Origin: Paracoccus tibetensis
Lineage (GTDB): Bacteria > Pseudomonadota > Alphaproteobacteria > Rhodobacterales > Rhodobacteraceae
Reading direction: 5' to 3'
NCBI RefSeq assembly: GCF_900102505.1
Contig: NZ_FMVT01000011.1
Location: 1 to 64,000, forward strand
DNA length: 64,000 nt
Each line of letters starts with the position of its first letter. The first letter of the stretch is position 1. A program made the position numbers and the translations under genes. The notes below the pieces were generated by a model. The model was not told the origin of the DNA. It ran no database searches and worked only from the letters and a program-made list of their open reading frames with translations. Shown here piece after piece: positions 54,791-63,802 of this stretch.

Positions 54791-55504
54791 TCAACTGGGG
54801 CGGGACAGGGTCCAGAGGCGCGCTGCCGAAAGAATGGCCTCACGGCGTCCTTCCGCGGCCTCTTGTGCCTCCTCGTCGGCACCCCAACGCTCGGCCTGGA
54901 AATCCTCGTCGATGCGAGACAGGCGATGCGCCTCGGCGGCGTCGAGCCGGCCTTCGATCACCCCGAGGCCGATCACGAGCGAGCCGGGCAGCGTCACCAG
55001 GTCATGCGCCGCGGTCAGCCCGAAAAGGTCCAGCGCCGCAAGGCGCGCTCGCAGCGCCGCCAGCGCCTCGGGATCCTGCGCGACCGGAATCACTCCCGCC
55101 GTCACCCGCAGCCGCGCGCCAAGCCGCGCCTCGGCCCAGTCCAGCAGCGGGTCCCATTCGGCCGCCTGGCGCGCGACCAGTTCGGCCGGCTCGGTTGCCC
55201 GGTAGGACAGCAGGTCCGTGCCGCCGTAGTCTGCCAGCATCGCCACAACCTCCGCGCGCTGCGGGGCCACCTTCTCGACCGCCGAGTTTGCGGCGCGCGT
55301 CAGCGGCATCTCCTGCGGCTTGATGACGTCGCCCTGCGCGTCCCATTCGGTCGCGACCGCCTCGGCAAGGGCGCGGGTCGGCAGGATCAGCGGCTGCTTG
55401 CCCGGCGTCATCAGGCGGCGCGTGTCCAGCATCACCTCCCAGCCCTCGTCCGTCTGGTTGATGCTGGACGCGGTCCAGAACCGCCGGGCCTTCCATTCGC
55501 TCAT
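54791..55504 (-). CDS. ATP12-family F1-ATPase assembly chaperone
   Basis: 237 aa. RFWTASSINQTDEGWEVMLD, RLMTPGKQPLILPTRALAEA, AVATEWDAQGDVIKPQEMPL and DLLSYRATEPAELVARQAAEW are the ATP12 signature, shared with mitochondria. It assists assembly of the F1 alpha subunit. Its start overlaps the HAD gene stop by 4 nt. The ATG at 55504 is used rather than the TTG three codons upstream. Confidence 0.93.
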   Translation of the reverse strand: MSEWKARRFWTASSINQTDEGWEVMLDTRRLMTPGKQPLILPTRALAEAVATEWDAQGDVIKPQEMPLTRAANSAVEKVAPQRAEVVAMLADYGGTDLLSYRATEPAELVARQAAEWDPLLDWAEARLGARLRVTAGVIPVAQDPEALAALRARLAALDLFGLTAAHDLVTLPGSLVIGLGVIEGRLDAAEAHRLSRIDEDFQAERWGADEEAQEAAEGRREAILSAARLWTLSRPS

Positions 55505-56157
55505 GCCGCCCAATCCTCGATGGCCTTGGTCAAACCGCTGAAGTCCCCGGCGATCAGCGCCGCGCCGGCCGCGTCCAGCGCGGCGGCCGGATGATAACCC
55601 CAGGAGACGCCGAAGCCCGGCATCCCGGCCGCGCGGGCCATGTCCATGTCGAAGCTGGTATCCCCGACCATTACCGCGCGATCCGCCGCGGCGCCCGCCT
55701 CGGCCAGCGCCGCCCAGAGCATCGCCGGATGCGGCTTCGAGGGATGCCCGTCCGCCGTCTGCAGGCTGACGAAATGCCCCTCGAGCCCGTGCGCCTCGAG
55801 CATCGCGTCCAGCCCCCGCCGCGACTTGCCGGTGGCGACCGCCAGCCGCAGGTCCGGCCGCCCCGCAAGCCGGTCGAGGCAGTCTCGCGCGCCGGGATAA
55901 AGCGGCGCCGTCTCCTGCATCCGCGCCTGCAGATAGGCGGCCCGGTATCCCTCGACGATGCGCGACTGAACCGGCAGATCGGCCAAGGGCGCCAGCTGCG
56001 CCACCGCGACGGGCAGGGACAGGCCGACAATGCCGAGCACCTCGGCCCGGGGAGGCGCGGTCAGCCCGGCCGCCGCGAAGCCCTCCGTCATCGCGCTGAC
56101 GATGTGGTGCTGGCTGTCGACCAGCGTGCCATCCACGTCGAAGACGACGAGCCTCAT
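55501..56157 (-). CDS. HAD-superfamily phosphatase, phosphoglycolate phosphatase-like
   Basis: 218 aa. Motif I VVFDVDGTLVDS (nucleophile and acid Asp), motif II VATGKSRRG, Lys in GHPSKPHPAM, and motif III VMVGDTSFDMDMARAAGM. A small helical cap lies between. Substrate unproven: phosphoglycolate or a similar small phosphate ester. It sits between rluC and ATP12 with 4-nt overlaps on both sides. Confidence 0.9.
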   Translation of the reverse strand: MRLVVFDVDGTLVDSQHHIVSAMTEGFAAAGLTAPPRAEVLGIVGLSLPVAVAQLAPLADLPVQSRIVEGYRAAYLQARMQETAPLYPGARDCLDRLAGRPDLRLAVATGKSRRGLDAMLEAHGLEGHFVSLQTADGHPSKPHPAMLWAALAEAGAAADRAVMVGDTSFDMDMARAAGMPGFGVSWGYHPAAALDAAGAALIAGDFSGLTKAIEDWAA

Positions 56158-57212
56158 TCCGCCTCCGAGAAGGGATCGTCGGGCACGTCGTTCTCGTGCC
56201 AGCCGAGCGACTTCCAGGTGCGGGCCATGTGTTCGGGCAAGGGCGCGGTCACTGTGACGCGCTTCTTCGTGATCGGATGCTCGAAGCTGATGCAGCGGGC
56301 GTGCAGGTGCAGCTTCTTGCTGATCTCGCCCCCGAGCTGCGCGCCCCAGCCATCCCCCAGGTTCTCCTGCCCCGAGCCGCCATACTTGCCGTCCCCGATG
56401 ATCGGGTGGCCCAGCTCGGCCATATGGGCGCGCAGCTGGTGGGTGCGGCCGGTGATCGGCACCAGCGCGCACCAGCTGGCCCGGCTGCCGAGCGCGTCCA
56501 GCACGGCATAGTCGGTGGTGGCGCGCTTGGCGCCTTTGGTCGTGTCGATGTCGCGCGGGTGGACGGCCAGCATCTTCTCGCCCTCGCCGCCGCGGCCATG
56601 GCCCGGCGCCTTGACCAGCCCGTAGCGCACGGTGCCCATGCGCGGATGCGGCACGCCCGCGACCACCGCCCAGTAGATCTTGCGCGTGGTCTTGTCGCGG
56701 AAGGCGGCCGAGAGCGCCCGCGCCACCCGGTCCGTGCGGGCCAGCAGCAGGACGCCCGACGTGTCCTTGTCCAACCGGTGCACCAGCTTGGGCCGATCCT
56801 TGAAGCCGAACATCAGCGCCTCGGTCAGCCCGTCCACGTGCCGGCTGCCCTGCCCGCTGCCTCCCTGGCTCGGAAGGCCGGGCGGCTTGTTCAGCGCGAT
56901 GACGTGCTCGTCCCGCCACAGCACCGCCGACTGGATCATCTGCACGTCGGCATCCACCAGCCGCGGCCCGAGCGGGCGGGCCGATTTCGCCGCGGCAGGC
57001 TGCGCTTCGGGCAGAGGCGGCACGCGCACCTCCTGCCCCGCCTCCAGCCGCGTCGCCGCCTTGACGCGCCCGCCATCGACGCGCAGCTGGCCGGTGCGGC
57101 ACATCTTCTCGACCGCGCCCTGGGTCAGCTGCGGGAACTTCTTCTTCAGCCAGCGGTCCAGGCGCTGCTCGCCCTCGTCCTCGCCGATCCGGATCGTCTG
57201 AACGCCGCTCAT
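56154..57212 (-). CDS. rluC: 23S rRNA pseudouridine synthase, RluC type
   Basis: 352 aa. S4 domain (QRLDRWLKKKFPQLTQGAVE), catalytic Asp in LVHRLDKDTSGVLLLARTD, and PITGRTHQLRAHMAELGHPI. An RluC-like extension is present. It isomerises selected uridines of 23S rRNA (955, 2504, 2580 in E. coli). 4-nt overlaps with crcB and HAD genes. Confidence 0.93.
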   Translation of the reverse strand: MSGVQTIRIGEDEGEQRLDRWLKKKFPQLTQGAVEKMCRTGQLRVDGGRVKAATRLEAGQEVRVPPLPEAQPAAAKSARPLGPRLVDADVQMIQSAVLWRDEHVIALNKPPGLPSQGGSGQGSRHVDGLTEALMFGFKDRPKLVHRLDKDTSGVLLLARTDRVARALSAAFRDKTTRKIYWAVVAGVPHPRMGTVRYGLVKAPGHGRGGEGEKMLAVHPRDIDTTKGAKRATTDYAVLDALGSRASWCALVPITGRTHQLRAHMAELGHPIIGDGKYGGSGQENLGDGWGAQLGGEISKKLHLHARCISFEHPITKKRVTVTAPLPEHMARTWKSLGWHENDVPDDPFSEAE

Positions 57213-57583
57213 GCCCACAGCCCCCTGCCAAGTGCCAGTCCCGCGACCACGGCCAGCAGCGACAGCGTGACCGACCCCAGAATGTAGAGCGACGCCGCCA
57301 GCGCCTGCCCCCGCTCCCACATGCTGAGAACGTCCAGCGAGAAGGCGGAGAAGGTGGTGAACCCGCCCAGGATGCCCGTCATCAGGAAGGGCGCCCAGGC
57401 ATTGCCAAGCCGCAGCGCCAGAAGCGCGGCCAGCACGCCCATCACGAAGCTGCCGGCGACATTCACCAGCAGCGTGGCGACGCCGTAGCTGCCCCATTGC
57501 AGCGGCACCGCGCGGTAGACGGCAAAGCGGCAGACCGCGCCGATGGCGGCGCCCGCGGCGACCTGGAGATACGGATACATCAT
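57209..57583 (-). CDS. crcB: Fluoride exporter CrcB
   Basis: 124 aa, four membrane helices. AAGAAIGAVCRFAVYR, GTLLVN-like ATLLVNVAGSFVMGVLAALL and TGILGGFTTFSAFSLD with the conserved Phe/Ser lining match Fluc channels. No fluoride riboswitch is visible upstream; it is co-transcribed with rluC. A second ATG directly follows the first. Confidence 0.93.
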   Translation of the reverse strand: MMYPYLQVAAGAAIGAVCRFAVYRAVPLQWGSYGVATLLVNVAGSFVMGVLAALLALRLGNAWAPFLMTGILGGFTTFSAFSLDVLSMWERGQALAASLYILGSVTLSLLAVVAGLALGRGLWA

Positions 57584-57615
57584 GGGCCGGGGTGTGTGGC
57601 GGGCGCGGGTCAAAG

Positions 57616-58947
57616 TCAACCGCCCCGCTTCAGGCGCTGGCTGACGAACCAGTCGAGCCGCTTCTTCAGCTCGCGCTCGAAGCCCCGCTCGACCGGGACA
57701 TAGAGGACCGGGCGCTTGACCCCGTCGGGGAAGTAGTTCTGCCCGCTGAATGCGTCCTCGGCGTCGTGGTCATAGGCGTAGCCTGCGCCGTAGCCCTGGT
57801 CCTTCATCAGCTTGGTCGGGGCGTTCATGATATGGGCGGGCGGCATCAGGCTGCCGGTCCGCCGCGCCTCGGCCCGCGCGGCCTTGTAGGCAACATAGCC
57901 GGCGTTCGACTTGGGCGCGAGGGCGAGATAGAGCACCGCCTGCGCCAGCGCCAGCTCGCCCTCGGGGCTGCCGAGCCGCTCGTACATCGCCCAGGCATCG
58001 AGGCAGTGACGCGCGGCCGCCGGATCGGCGAGGCCGATGTCCTCGATCGCCATGCGGGTGATGCGGCGAGCCAGGTAGCGCGGGTCCTCGCCGCCTTCCA
58101 GCATCCGCGCCAGCCAGTAGAGCGCGGCGTCCGGGTCGCTGCCGCGCACCGACTTGTGCAGCGCCGAGATGAGGTTGAAATGCTCGTCCCCCGACTTGTC
58201 GTATTTCGCCGCGCGGCGCATGAGCCGCTGCGCCATCGCGTCGGTCTCCAGGGGCGCGGCGACCTTCCAGGCGGCGACCTGCTCGATCAGGTTCAGGCAG
58301 GCGCGACCGTCCCCGTCCGACATCTCGAGCAGCGCCTCGCGCGCCTCGGGTGTCAGGGGCAGCTTGCGGCCCAGCTCGGCCTCGGCGCGCTGCGCCAGCA
58401 GTTCCAGTTCCGCGAGGCTCAGGCGCTCCAGCACCAGGACCTGGGCACGGGACAGCAGCGCGGCATTCAGCTCGAACGACGGGTTTTCGGTCGTGGCGCC
58501 GACCAGAAGGATCGTGCCGTCTTCCATGTGCGGCAGGAAGCCGTCCTGCTGCGCCTTGTTGAAGCGGTGGATCTCGTCCACGAAGAGCAGCGTCCCCTGC
58601 CCCTGCCGGCAGCGCAGCTTGGCGGCGTCGAAGACTTTCCGCAGCTCGGGCACGCCGGTGAAGATGGCGCTGATCTGGACGAAGGCCAGATCGGTCGCGT
58701 CGGCCAGAAGCCGCGCGATGGTCGTCTTGCCGACCCCCGGCGGACCCCAGAGGATCAGCGAGGACAGGCTGCCCGCCTCCAGCATCGCACCAAGCGGCCC
58801 CTCGGGTCCAAGGATGCGGGTCTGGCCGATGACCTCGGACAGGCGGCGCGGCCTGATCCGGTCGGCAAGCGGGCGCGGTGCGCCGCCGACCGGGTCTGGC
58901 TGGGCGGTGACATTCGGATCAGGCAGGTCGTCGAACAGATCGGGCAT
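57616..58947 (-). CDS. rarA: Replication-associated recombination protein RarA (MgsA)
   Basis: 443 aa AAA+ ATPase. N-terminal PLADRIRPRRLSEVIGQ, Walker A LWGPPGVGKTTIARLL, Walker B TLLFVDEIHRFNKAQQD, sensor 1 LVGATTENPSFELN and the RarA-specific C-terminal MPPAHIMNAP and GYAYDHDAEDAF. It acts at stalled replication forks. 32 nt upstream of crcB. Confidence 0.95.
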   Translation of the reverse strand: MPDLFDDLPDPNVTAQPDPVGGAPRPLADRIRPRRLSEVIGQTRILGPEGPLGAMLEAGSLSSLILWGPPGVGKTTIARLLADATDLAFVQISAIFTGVPELRKVFDAAKLRCRQGQGTLLFVDEIHRFNKAQQDGFLPHMEDGTILLVGATTENPSFELNAALLSRAQVLVLERLSLAELELLAQRAEAELGRKLPLTPEAREALLEMSDGDGRACLNLIEQVAAWKVAAPLETDAMAQRLMRRAAKYDKSGDEHFNLISALHKSVRGSDPDAALYWLARMLEGGEDPRYLARRITRMAIEDIGLADPAAARHCLDAWAMYERLGSPEGELALAQAVLYLALAPKSNAGYVAYKAARAEARRTGSLMPPAHIMNAPTKLMKDQGYGAGYAYDHDAEDAFSGQNYFPDGVKRPVLYVPVERGFERELKKRLDWFVSQRLKRGG

Positions 58948-59009
58948 GGCGCGGCCATCCTAAGGCCGCGCCCGCTGCCGGAACAGCCCCCTCTCTGTCC
59001 ATGGCCGCC

Positions 59010-59600
59010 TCAGTGCATTTTCGAGGACAGGTCGATCGAGACGCACTGGAAATCACCGTCATCGATCCACATCACCGGCCCGAGCGCCTCGGCGGTCAGC
59101 CCGCAGCGCCCGTACCACCGCGGCCAGTTGGCCCCGGTCAGCGCGATCAGCCGCGTCGCCCCCTGCTCGCGCGCCGAAGAGGTCATGGCCTCGACCATCT
59201 TGAAATGCACCTTGCGGCGGTACATCTGCGGGATCGAGTGGCTGACGAACACGCGCGAGCATTCCCATGTCTGCGCGTCGACCGGCGCCGGTCCCCAGAG
59301 CAGGTTCTGCGGGATCGAGCCGCCCAGCAGCCCCTGCTGCGCGTCGCGAATCATGTAGCTGTAGACGCCGCATTTCGCCGTGGTCGGGGTCAGCCGGATG
59401 CCGGCCAGGACCTCGCCCATGTCATGGATCGCGATCCACCGGCTCTGCGGCGTGTCGTACTGGTCGAACTCCATGTCGTCGACCTCGGGGAGGTCCCAGT
59501 TCTTCTGGACGATGAAGCTCTGCTTGCGTGCGCGAAAGAGGTTCGCGAACAACTCGCCATGGTTGTGAAGGTTGGCAAAAGAGAGAGTGGTTGTCTGCAT
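59010..59600 (-). CDS. luxI: Acyl-homoserine-lactone synthase (LuxI family)
   Basis: 196 aa. Conserved LuxI residues are in place: Arg25, Phe29 and Trp35 (RKQSFIVQKNW), Asp46 and Asp49 (EFDQYD), Arg69 (AGIRLTPT), Glu113 and Arg116 (WECSRVFV). It would make an acyl-homoserine lactone from SAM and an acyl-ACP or acyl-CoA. Acyl length cannot be told. AGGAG lies 7 nt before the ATG at 59600. It is 56 nt downstream of luxR on the same strand. Confidence 0.93.
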   Translation of the reverse strand: MQTTTLSFANLHNHGELFANLFRARKQSFIVQKNWDLPEVDDMEFDQYDTPQSRWIAIHDMGEVLAGIRLTPTTAKCGVYSYMIRDAQQGLLGGSIPQNLLWGPAPVDAQTWECSRVFVSHSIPQMYRRKVHFKMVEAMTSSAREQGATRLIALTGANWPRWYGRCGLTAEALGPVMWIDDGDFQCVSIDLSSKMH

Positions 59601-59656
59601 GACTTGCTCCTGGGTTGAGGGACCCTCCACCGCTCGCGTCTTATGACGGCGACGCC

Positions 59657-60268
59657 CTACAGCAGTCGGTACTCCTTAGCCCTCTGCAACGCCTCGGCAG
59701 TCGTCCGCGCGTTCAACCGCTCGCGGACCGAGATCAGTCTTGCCTTGAACGCGCTTTCGGTAATGCCGAGCTTGGCAGCCGCTGCCGCATGACGATCGCC
59801 CTCCGCGATACAGCGCAGGGCTTCTTTCTGAGCCTTCGTGAGGCTCGCAGGCGGCTCCGTGATGTCATGGAGATGCCTGACCGTTGCCTCGATCTCCTCG
59901 ATCTCGGCATTCGTTAACTCGCGGTCATCCCGCGCGAAGCTGCAGATTGTCCTGGAACTGATCAGCCCATGCGCCACCGTCAGCCCGTATGTCAGGCCGT
60001 GGGCCGCGGCCTCACGCAGGATGTTGAACGGGTCCGGGATCGGCAGCGCCGACCAGCGGCAGGACCCGGTGGTGGAAAAGCCCCAGGCAATCGTGGGATC
60101 GCGCAGCGCATAACCGTTCCGGACGTAGAATTCCGCCCAATCCTCGCGATACGTCTGAAATTGCATGAGCGGCGCGGCGAAACGGATGTGCAGGCCGACG
60201 AAATAGCCGGATGGGGCGAACTTCCCCAGCTTGCGCAACCCTGCATTGATGTCGGCTCTGGATGACAT
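59657..60268 (-). CDS. luxR: LuxR-family quorum-sensing regulator
   Basis: 203 aa. The autoinducer-binding domain keeps Trp44 and Tyr48 (DWAEFYV), Asp57-Pro58 (LRDPTIAW) and Trp72. The C-terminal helix-turn-helix reads LTKAQKEALRCIAEGDRHAA, then KLGITESAFKARLISVRERLNA. About 30 residues shorter than LuxR, as seen in other Rhodobacterales members. It should bind the signal made by LuxI and control luxI and unlinked genes. No clear lux box was found. Confidence 0.92.
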   Translation of the reverse strand: MSSRADINAGLRKLGKFAPSGYFVGLHIRFAAPLMQFQTYREDWAEFYVRNGYALRDPTIAWGFSTTGSCRWSALPIPDPFNILREAAAHGLTYGLTVAHGLISSRTICSFARDDRELTNAEIEEIEATVRHLHDITEPPASLTKAQKEALRCIAEGDRHAAAAAKLGITESAFKARLISVRERLNARTTAEALQRAKEYRLL

Positions 60269-60360
60269 GACCTAATAGACAAATTGATCTGGTGACTTGA
60301 TACACGGAAAATAGCTGTGCGCTGATAATGTTTCCAGCCTGTTAATAGTGGTAGGGTTTT
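60269..60360. promoter_or_regulatory. AT-rich divergent region between luxR and the small ORF
   Basis: 92 nt, clearly AT-richer than its surroundings (for example TGATAATG at about 60331). It must hold the luxR promoter and possibly that of the divergent small ORF. A 20-bp lux-box dyad is not apparent. Confidence 0.5.
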
Positions 60361-60519
60361 GTGTCGCGACGTCCAGAAAAAGACGCCGAACTTGCGCGTG
60401 CAAACCAACAATTGTTGAAGATGTTGCAGAAGGGCCTGCTGACACCCGAAGAGCACGAGGCCGCGCAGCGCGCGCTCCGCCGCCTTCTGGACCCCAAGAC
60501 CGACGATTCCGAGCCATGA
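60361..60519 (+). CDS. Small helical protein divergent from luxR (52 aa)
   Basis: GTG start with AGGG five nt upstream. Reads MSRRPEKDAELARANQQLLK followed by MLQKGLLTPEEHEAAQRALR and an acidic tail ending DDSEP. Highly charged, helical, no membrane segment or Cys. The LLTPEEHEAA turn resembles the short C-terminal helical (SHOCT-like) modules. No known family; the gene could be real, given an unbroken frame with good codon use, but it is short. Confidence 0.45.
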   Translation: MSRRPEKDAELARANQQLLKMLQKGLLTPEEHEAAQRALRRLLDPKTDDSEP

Positions 60520-60550
60520 AAAAGGCCTTGCCGCGCAGCGCGGCAAGGCC
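60519..60550 (-). terminator. Strong intrinsic terminator of the rplQ operon
   Basis: On the minus strand GGCCTTGCCGCG and CGCGGCAAGGCC pair perfectly (12 bp, 3-nt loop) and are followed by TTTTT. It closes the ribosomal-protein/rpoA operon 33 nt past rplQ. The same hairpin sits just after the small plus-strand ORF, without T-tract in that direction. Confidence 0.9.
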
Positions 60551-60582
60551 CGATTCGCAGGCAGCCCGTCACGGGCGGCCGC

Positions 60583-61002
60583 TCATTCCTCGGCGGCAGC
60601 CTCGGCGTCCAGGCGCGCGCGGTCGGCGGCGCCCTTCGCGGCCGGATCGCGGTCCACCAGTTCGATGATCGCCATCGGCGCCATGTCGCCATAGCGGAAG
60701 CCGGCCTTCAGCACGCGGCTGTAGCCGCCCTGACGGTCCTTGTAGCGCTCGCCCAGCACGTCGAAGAGCTTGGCGACATGCATGTCCTGCTTCAGCTGCG
60801 CGTCGGCCTGACGGCGCGCGTGCAGATCGCCGCGCTTGGCCAGCGTGATCAGCTTTTCGATGATCGGACGCAGTTCCTTGGCCTTTGGCAGGGTCGTCTT
60901 GATCTGCTCGTGCTCGATCAGCGAGCCGGCCATGTTGGCGAACAGCGCCTTGCGGTGTTCATGGGTGCGGTTGAGGCGGCGATAGCCGCGGGCGTGACGC
61001 AT
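60583..61002 (-). CDS. rplQ: 50S ribosomal protein L17
   Basis: 139 aa. [20 protein letters not shown] and [20 protein letters not shown] are the invariant L17 start; [20 protein letters not shown] follows. The last ~20 residues are an acidic/alanine tail typical of alphaproteobacteria. Last gene of the operon. Confidence 0.98.
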   Translation of the reverse strand: MRHARGYRRLNRTHEHRKALFANMAGSLIEHEQIKTTLPKAKELRPIIEKLITLAKRGDLHARRQADAQLKQDMHVAKLFDVLGERYKDRQGGYSRVLKAGFRYGDMAPMAIIELVDRDPAAKGAADRARLDAEAAAEE

Positions 61003-61111
61003 GGTAATCTCCTACAGCGTGTTTTGCTTTGTCCGGCAGCCCATGCGTGCGGGCCGCTCTCCTTGGGGCAGATGCCCATCGTGCGGCGGGGGCCAGGGCC
61101 CCCACCGAAAC

Positions 61112-62128
61112 TCAGAACTGGTCGTCGAAGCGCTTCGCGAGGTCCTCGATGTTCTCCGGCGGCCAGTCGACCACGTCCATCCCGAGATGCAGGCCCATGC
61201 CCGAAAGCACTTCCTTGATCTCGTTCAGCGACTTGCGGCCGAAGTTCGGGGTCCGCAGCATCTCGGCCTCGGTCTTCTGGATCAGATCGCCAATATAGAC
61301 GATGTTGTCGTTCTTGAGGCAGTTGGCCGAACGGACCGACAGCTCCAGCTCGTCGACCTTCTTCAGCAGGCGCGGGTCGAACTCCAGACCGTCGTCGCTG
61401 TCCTGACGGGTCGCCGATTCCGGCTCGTCGAAGTTGACGAAGACCGACAGCTGGTCCTGGACGATGCGCGCGGCGTAGGCCACGGCGTCTTCCGGGGTCA
61501 GCGAGCCGTCCGTCTCGATCTTCATGGTCAGCTTGTCATAGTCCAGCACCTGGCCCTCGCGGGTCGGGGTGACTTCGTAGCTGACGCGCTTGACCGGCGA
61601 GAAGATCGCGTCGATCGGAATGAGGCCGATGGGCGCGTCCTCGGGACGGTTCTTGTCCGCGGCGACGTAGCCCTTGCCGGTCTGGACGGTCAGTTCCATG
61701 TTCAGCTCGGCGCCGTCATCCAGATGGCAGATCACGTGCTCGCGGTTGAGGACAGTGATGCCGGCGGTCTCCTGGATGTCGCCCGCCTTCACCTCGCCCG
61801 GACCCTTGGCCGACAGCGTCAGGCGCTTTGGCCCGTCGACGTCCATCTTCAGCGTGACGCCCTTGAGGTTCAGCACGATGTCCGTCACGTCCTCGCGGAC
61901 GCCGGCGACGCTGCTGAACTCGTGCAGGACGTTGTCGATCTGCACCGAGGTGATGGCGCCGCCCTGCAGCGAGGACAGCAGCACCCGGCGCAGCGCGTTG
62001 CCGAGCGTCAGGCCGAAGCCCCGCTCCAGCGGCTCGGCGATCAGCGTCGCAGTTCGCGTCGCGTCCGCACCCGGCTTGACGACCAGCTGCGTCGGCTTGA
62101 TCAGTTCGGCCCAGTTCTTGTGGATCAT
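61112..62128 (-). CDS. rpoA: DNA-directed RNA polymerase subunit alpha
   Basis: 338 aa. N-terminal dimerisation domain ([28 protein letters not shown]-like [16 protein letters not shown]) and C-terminal domain for promoter and activator contact ([40 protein letters not shown]). Between rpsK and rplQ as usual. Confidence 0.98.
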   Translation of the reverse strand: MIHKNWAELIKPTQLVVKPGADATRTATLIAEPLERGFGLTLGNALRRVLLSSLQGGAITSVQIDNVLHEFSSVAGVREDVTDIVLNLKGVTLKMDVDGPKRLTLSAKGPGEVKAGDIQETAGITVLNREHVICHLDDGAELNMELTVQTGKGYVAADKNRPEDAPIGLIPIDAIFSPVKRVSYEVTPTREGQVLDYDKLTMKIETDGSLTPEDAVAYAARIVQDQLSVFVNFDEPESATRQDSDDGLEFDPRLLKKVDELELSVRSANCLKNDNIVYIGDLIQKTEAEMLRTPNFGRKSLNEIKEVLSGMGLHLGMDVVDWPPENIEDLAKRFDDQF

Positions 62129-62242
62129 GGACTTGCCTCCATACCTGTCCCCGACCCATGTCCAAGGTCGGAAACGCCCGAGGTGAAATGCGAATACCCG
62201 GACCGCGCCGTCAGGCGCGATCCGGTGAAGTGTGATCCAGGA

Positions 62243-62632
62243 TCAGACGCGGCGACGCTTCGGCGGGCGGCAGCCGTTATGGGCGATCGGGGTCACATCA
62301 CGGATGCCCGTGATGTTGAAGCCGACGGCGGCCAGGGCGCGCAGCGCGGATTCGCGGCCCGAGCCGGGGCCCTGGACTTCGACTTCCAGCGTGCGGACGC
62401 CGTGTTCCTGCGCCTTGCGGCCAGCGTCCTCGGCAGCCATCTGGGCAGCGTAGGGCGTCGACTTGCGCGAGCCCTTGAAGCCCATCGTGCCGGCCGACGA
62501 CCACGAGATCGCGTTGCCCTGGACGTCCGAGATCAGGATCTTGGTGTTGTTGAACGAGGAGTTCACATGAGCAACGCCGGTGGCGATGTTCTTGCGTTCC
62601 TTGCGTTTCATGCGGGTCTTGTCACGTGCCAT
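62243..62632 (-). CDS. rpsK: 30S ribosomal protein S11
   Basis: 129 aa. [40 protein letters not shown] and PPKRRRV at the end are the S11 signature. Confidence 0.98.
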   Translation of the reverse strand: MARDKTRMKRKERKNIATGVAHVNSSFNNTKILISDVQGNAISWSSAGTMGFKGSRKSTPYAAQMAAEDAGRKAQEHGVRTLEVEVQGPGSGRESALRALAAVGFNITGIRDVTPIAHNGCRPPKRRRV

Positions 62633-62644
62633 GTCGCTGCCCCC

Positions 62645-63013
62645 TTACTTCTTCTTGCCGGCGATCGGCTTCGCCGGGCCCTTGCGGGTGCGGGCGTTGG
62701 TGTGGGTGCGCTGGCCGCGGACCGGAAGGCCGCGACGGTGACGCAGACCGCGATACGACCCGAGATCCATCATGCGCTTGATGTTCATCTGGACTTCGCG
62801 GCGCAGGTCGCCCTCGACGGTCAGGTTCGCATCGATGTATTCGCGGATCGAGAGAACTTCGGCATCCGACAGGTCGTTGACGCGGCGCGTGCGGTCGATG
62901 CCGACGCTGTCGCAGATCTGTTCGGCGAACATGTCACCGATGCCGTGGATATAGGTCAGTGCGATGGGGACGCGTTTCCCCGTCGGAATGTTGACGCCAG
63001 CAATACGTGCCAC
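62645..63013 (-). CDS. rpsM: 30S ribosomal protein S13
   Basis: 122 aa. [26 protein letters not shown] and [20 protein letters not shown] mark S13. 12 nt precede rpsK. Confidence 0.98.
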   Translation of the reverse strand: MARIAGVNIPTGKRVPIALTYIHGIGDMFAEQICDSVGIDRTRRVNDLSDAEVLSIREYIDANLTVEGDLRREVQMNIKRMMDLGSYRGLRHRRGLPVRGQRTHTNARTRKGPAKPIAGKKK

Positions 63014-63169
63014 GCGTTTTCCTTTTCTGTTGCGGATCCGTAACGCCGGAACCTTTTTTCACAACGCAAGGCCCGAAAGCTGCGCCTCCGGGCCAACCGA
63101 TGGTCCACTCGCGTGAAGCAAGTGATTCTCTTGCGAGATGCCGACCGTTAATGCGTGAGGGCGCAGTCG

Positions 63170-63757
63170 TCAACCCTGGCGGTCGAGGATGGCCGCGATC
63201 TGGCCTGCGACCTCGTCCATGGCCGCCATGCCGTCCACCTGCTTCAGATCGCCCTTGGCGTAGTAGTAGCCCAAAAGCGGCGCCGTCTTCTTGTAATACT
63301 CGCGCAGGCGGTCGGCGAAGACCTCGGGCGTGTCGTCGCGGCGGACGGCCTGACCGGCCGCCATCGCCTCTTCGGCGCGCTTCACGATGCGCCCGACCAG
63401 CGCTTCGTCATCCACCTGCAGCTCGATCACCGCGTCCAGCTGCATGTCCGTCTCGGCCAGCAGATGCCCGAGCGCGTCGGCCTGGGCCAGCGTGCGCGGG
63501 AAACCGTCGAAGATGAAGCCCTTGCCGCCCTCGGCCAGCTTCTCGCGGATGAGGCCGATGACGATCTCGTCCGTGACCAGCTCGCCCCGGTCCATCACCT
63601 CGGCGACGCGGCGGCCCATCTCGGTGCCCGACGAGCGGGCGGCGCGCAGCATGTCGCCGGTCGAAAGCTGCACCAGCCCGCGTTCGGCCACCAGCCGGGC
63701 GGCCTGAGTTCCCTTGCCCGCACCCGGAGGCCCGAGCAGAATGATGTTGATCGTCAT
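63170..63757 (-). CDS. adk: Adenylate kinase
   Basis: 195 aa. P-loop [42 protein letters not shown] and a short LID ([14 protein letters not shown]). The short form lacks the ~27-residue LID insertion of E. coli Adk and has no zinc Cys. Lies between secY and rpsM; 156 nt of non-coding sequence separate it from rpsM. Confidence 0.97.
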   Translation of the reverse strand: MTINIILLGPPGAGKGTQAARLVAERGLVQLSTGDMLRAARSSGTEMGRRVAEVMDRGELVTDEIVIGLIREKLAEGGKGFIFDGFPRTLAQADALGHLLAETDMQLDAVIELQVDDEALVGRIVKRAEEAMAAGQAVRRDDTPEVFADRLREYYKKTAPLLGYYYAKGDLKQVDGMAAMDEVAGQIAAILDRQG

Positions 63758-63802
63758 GGCGACTGTCCCCCTCAGCTGACCACTCCGGGCCGTTGTGCTG
63801 TC

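Noticed and set aside
61001-63043. 680-codon plus-strand open frame over rpoA, rpsK and rpsM
   Set aside because: Antisense of conserved ribosomal genes; no independent coding signal.
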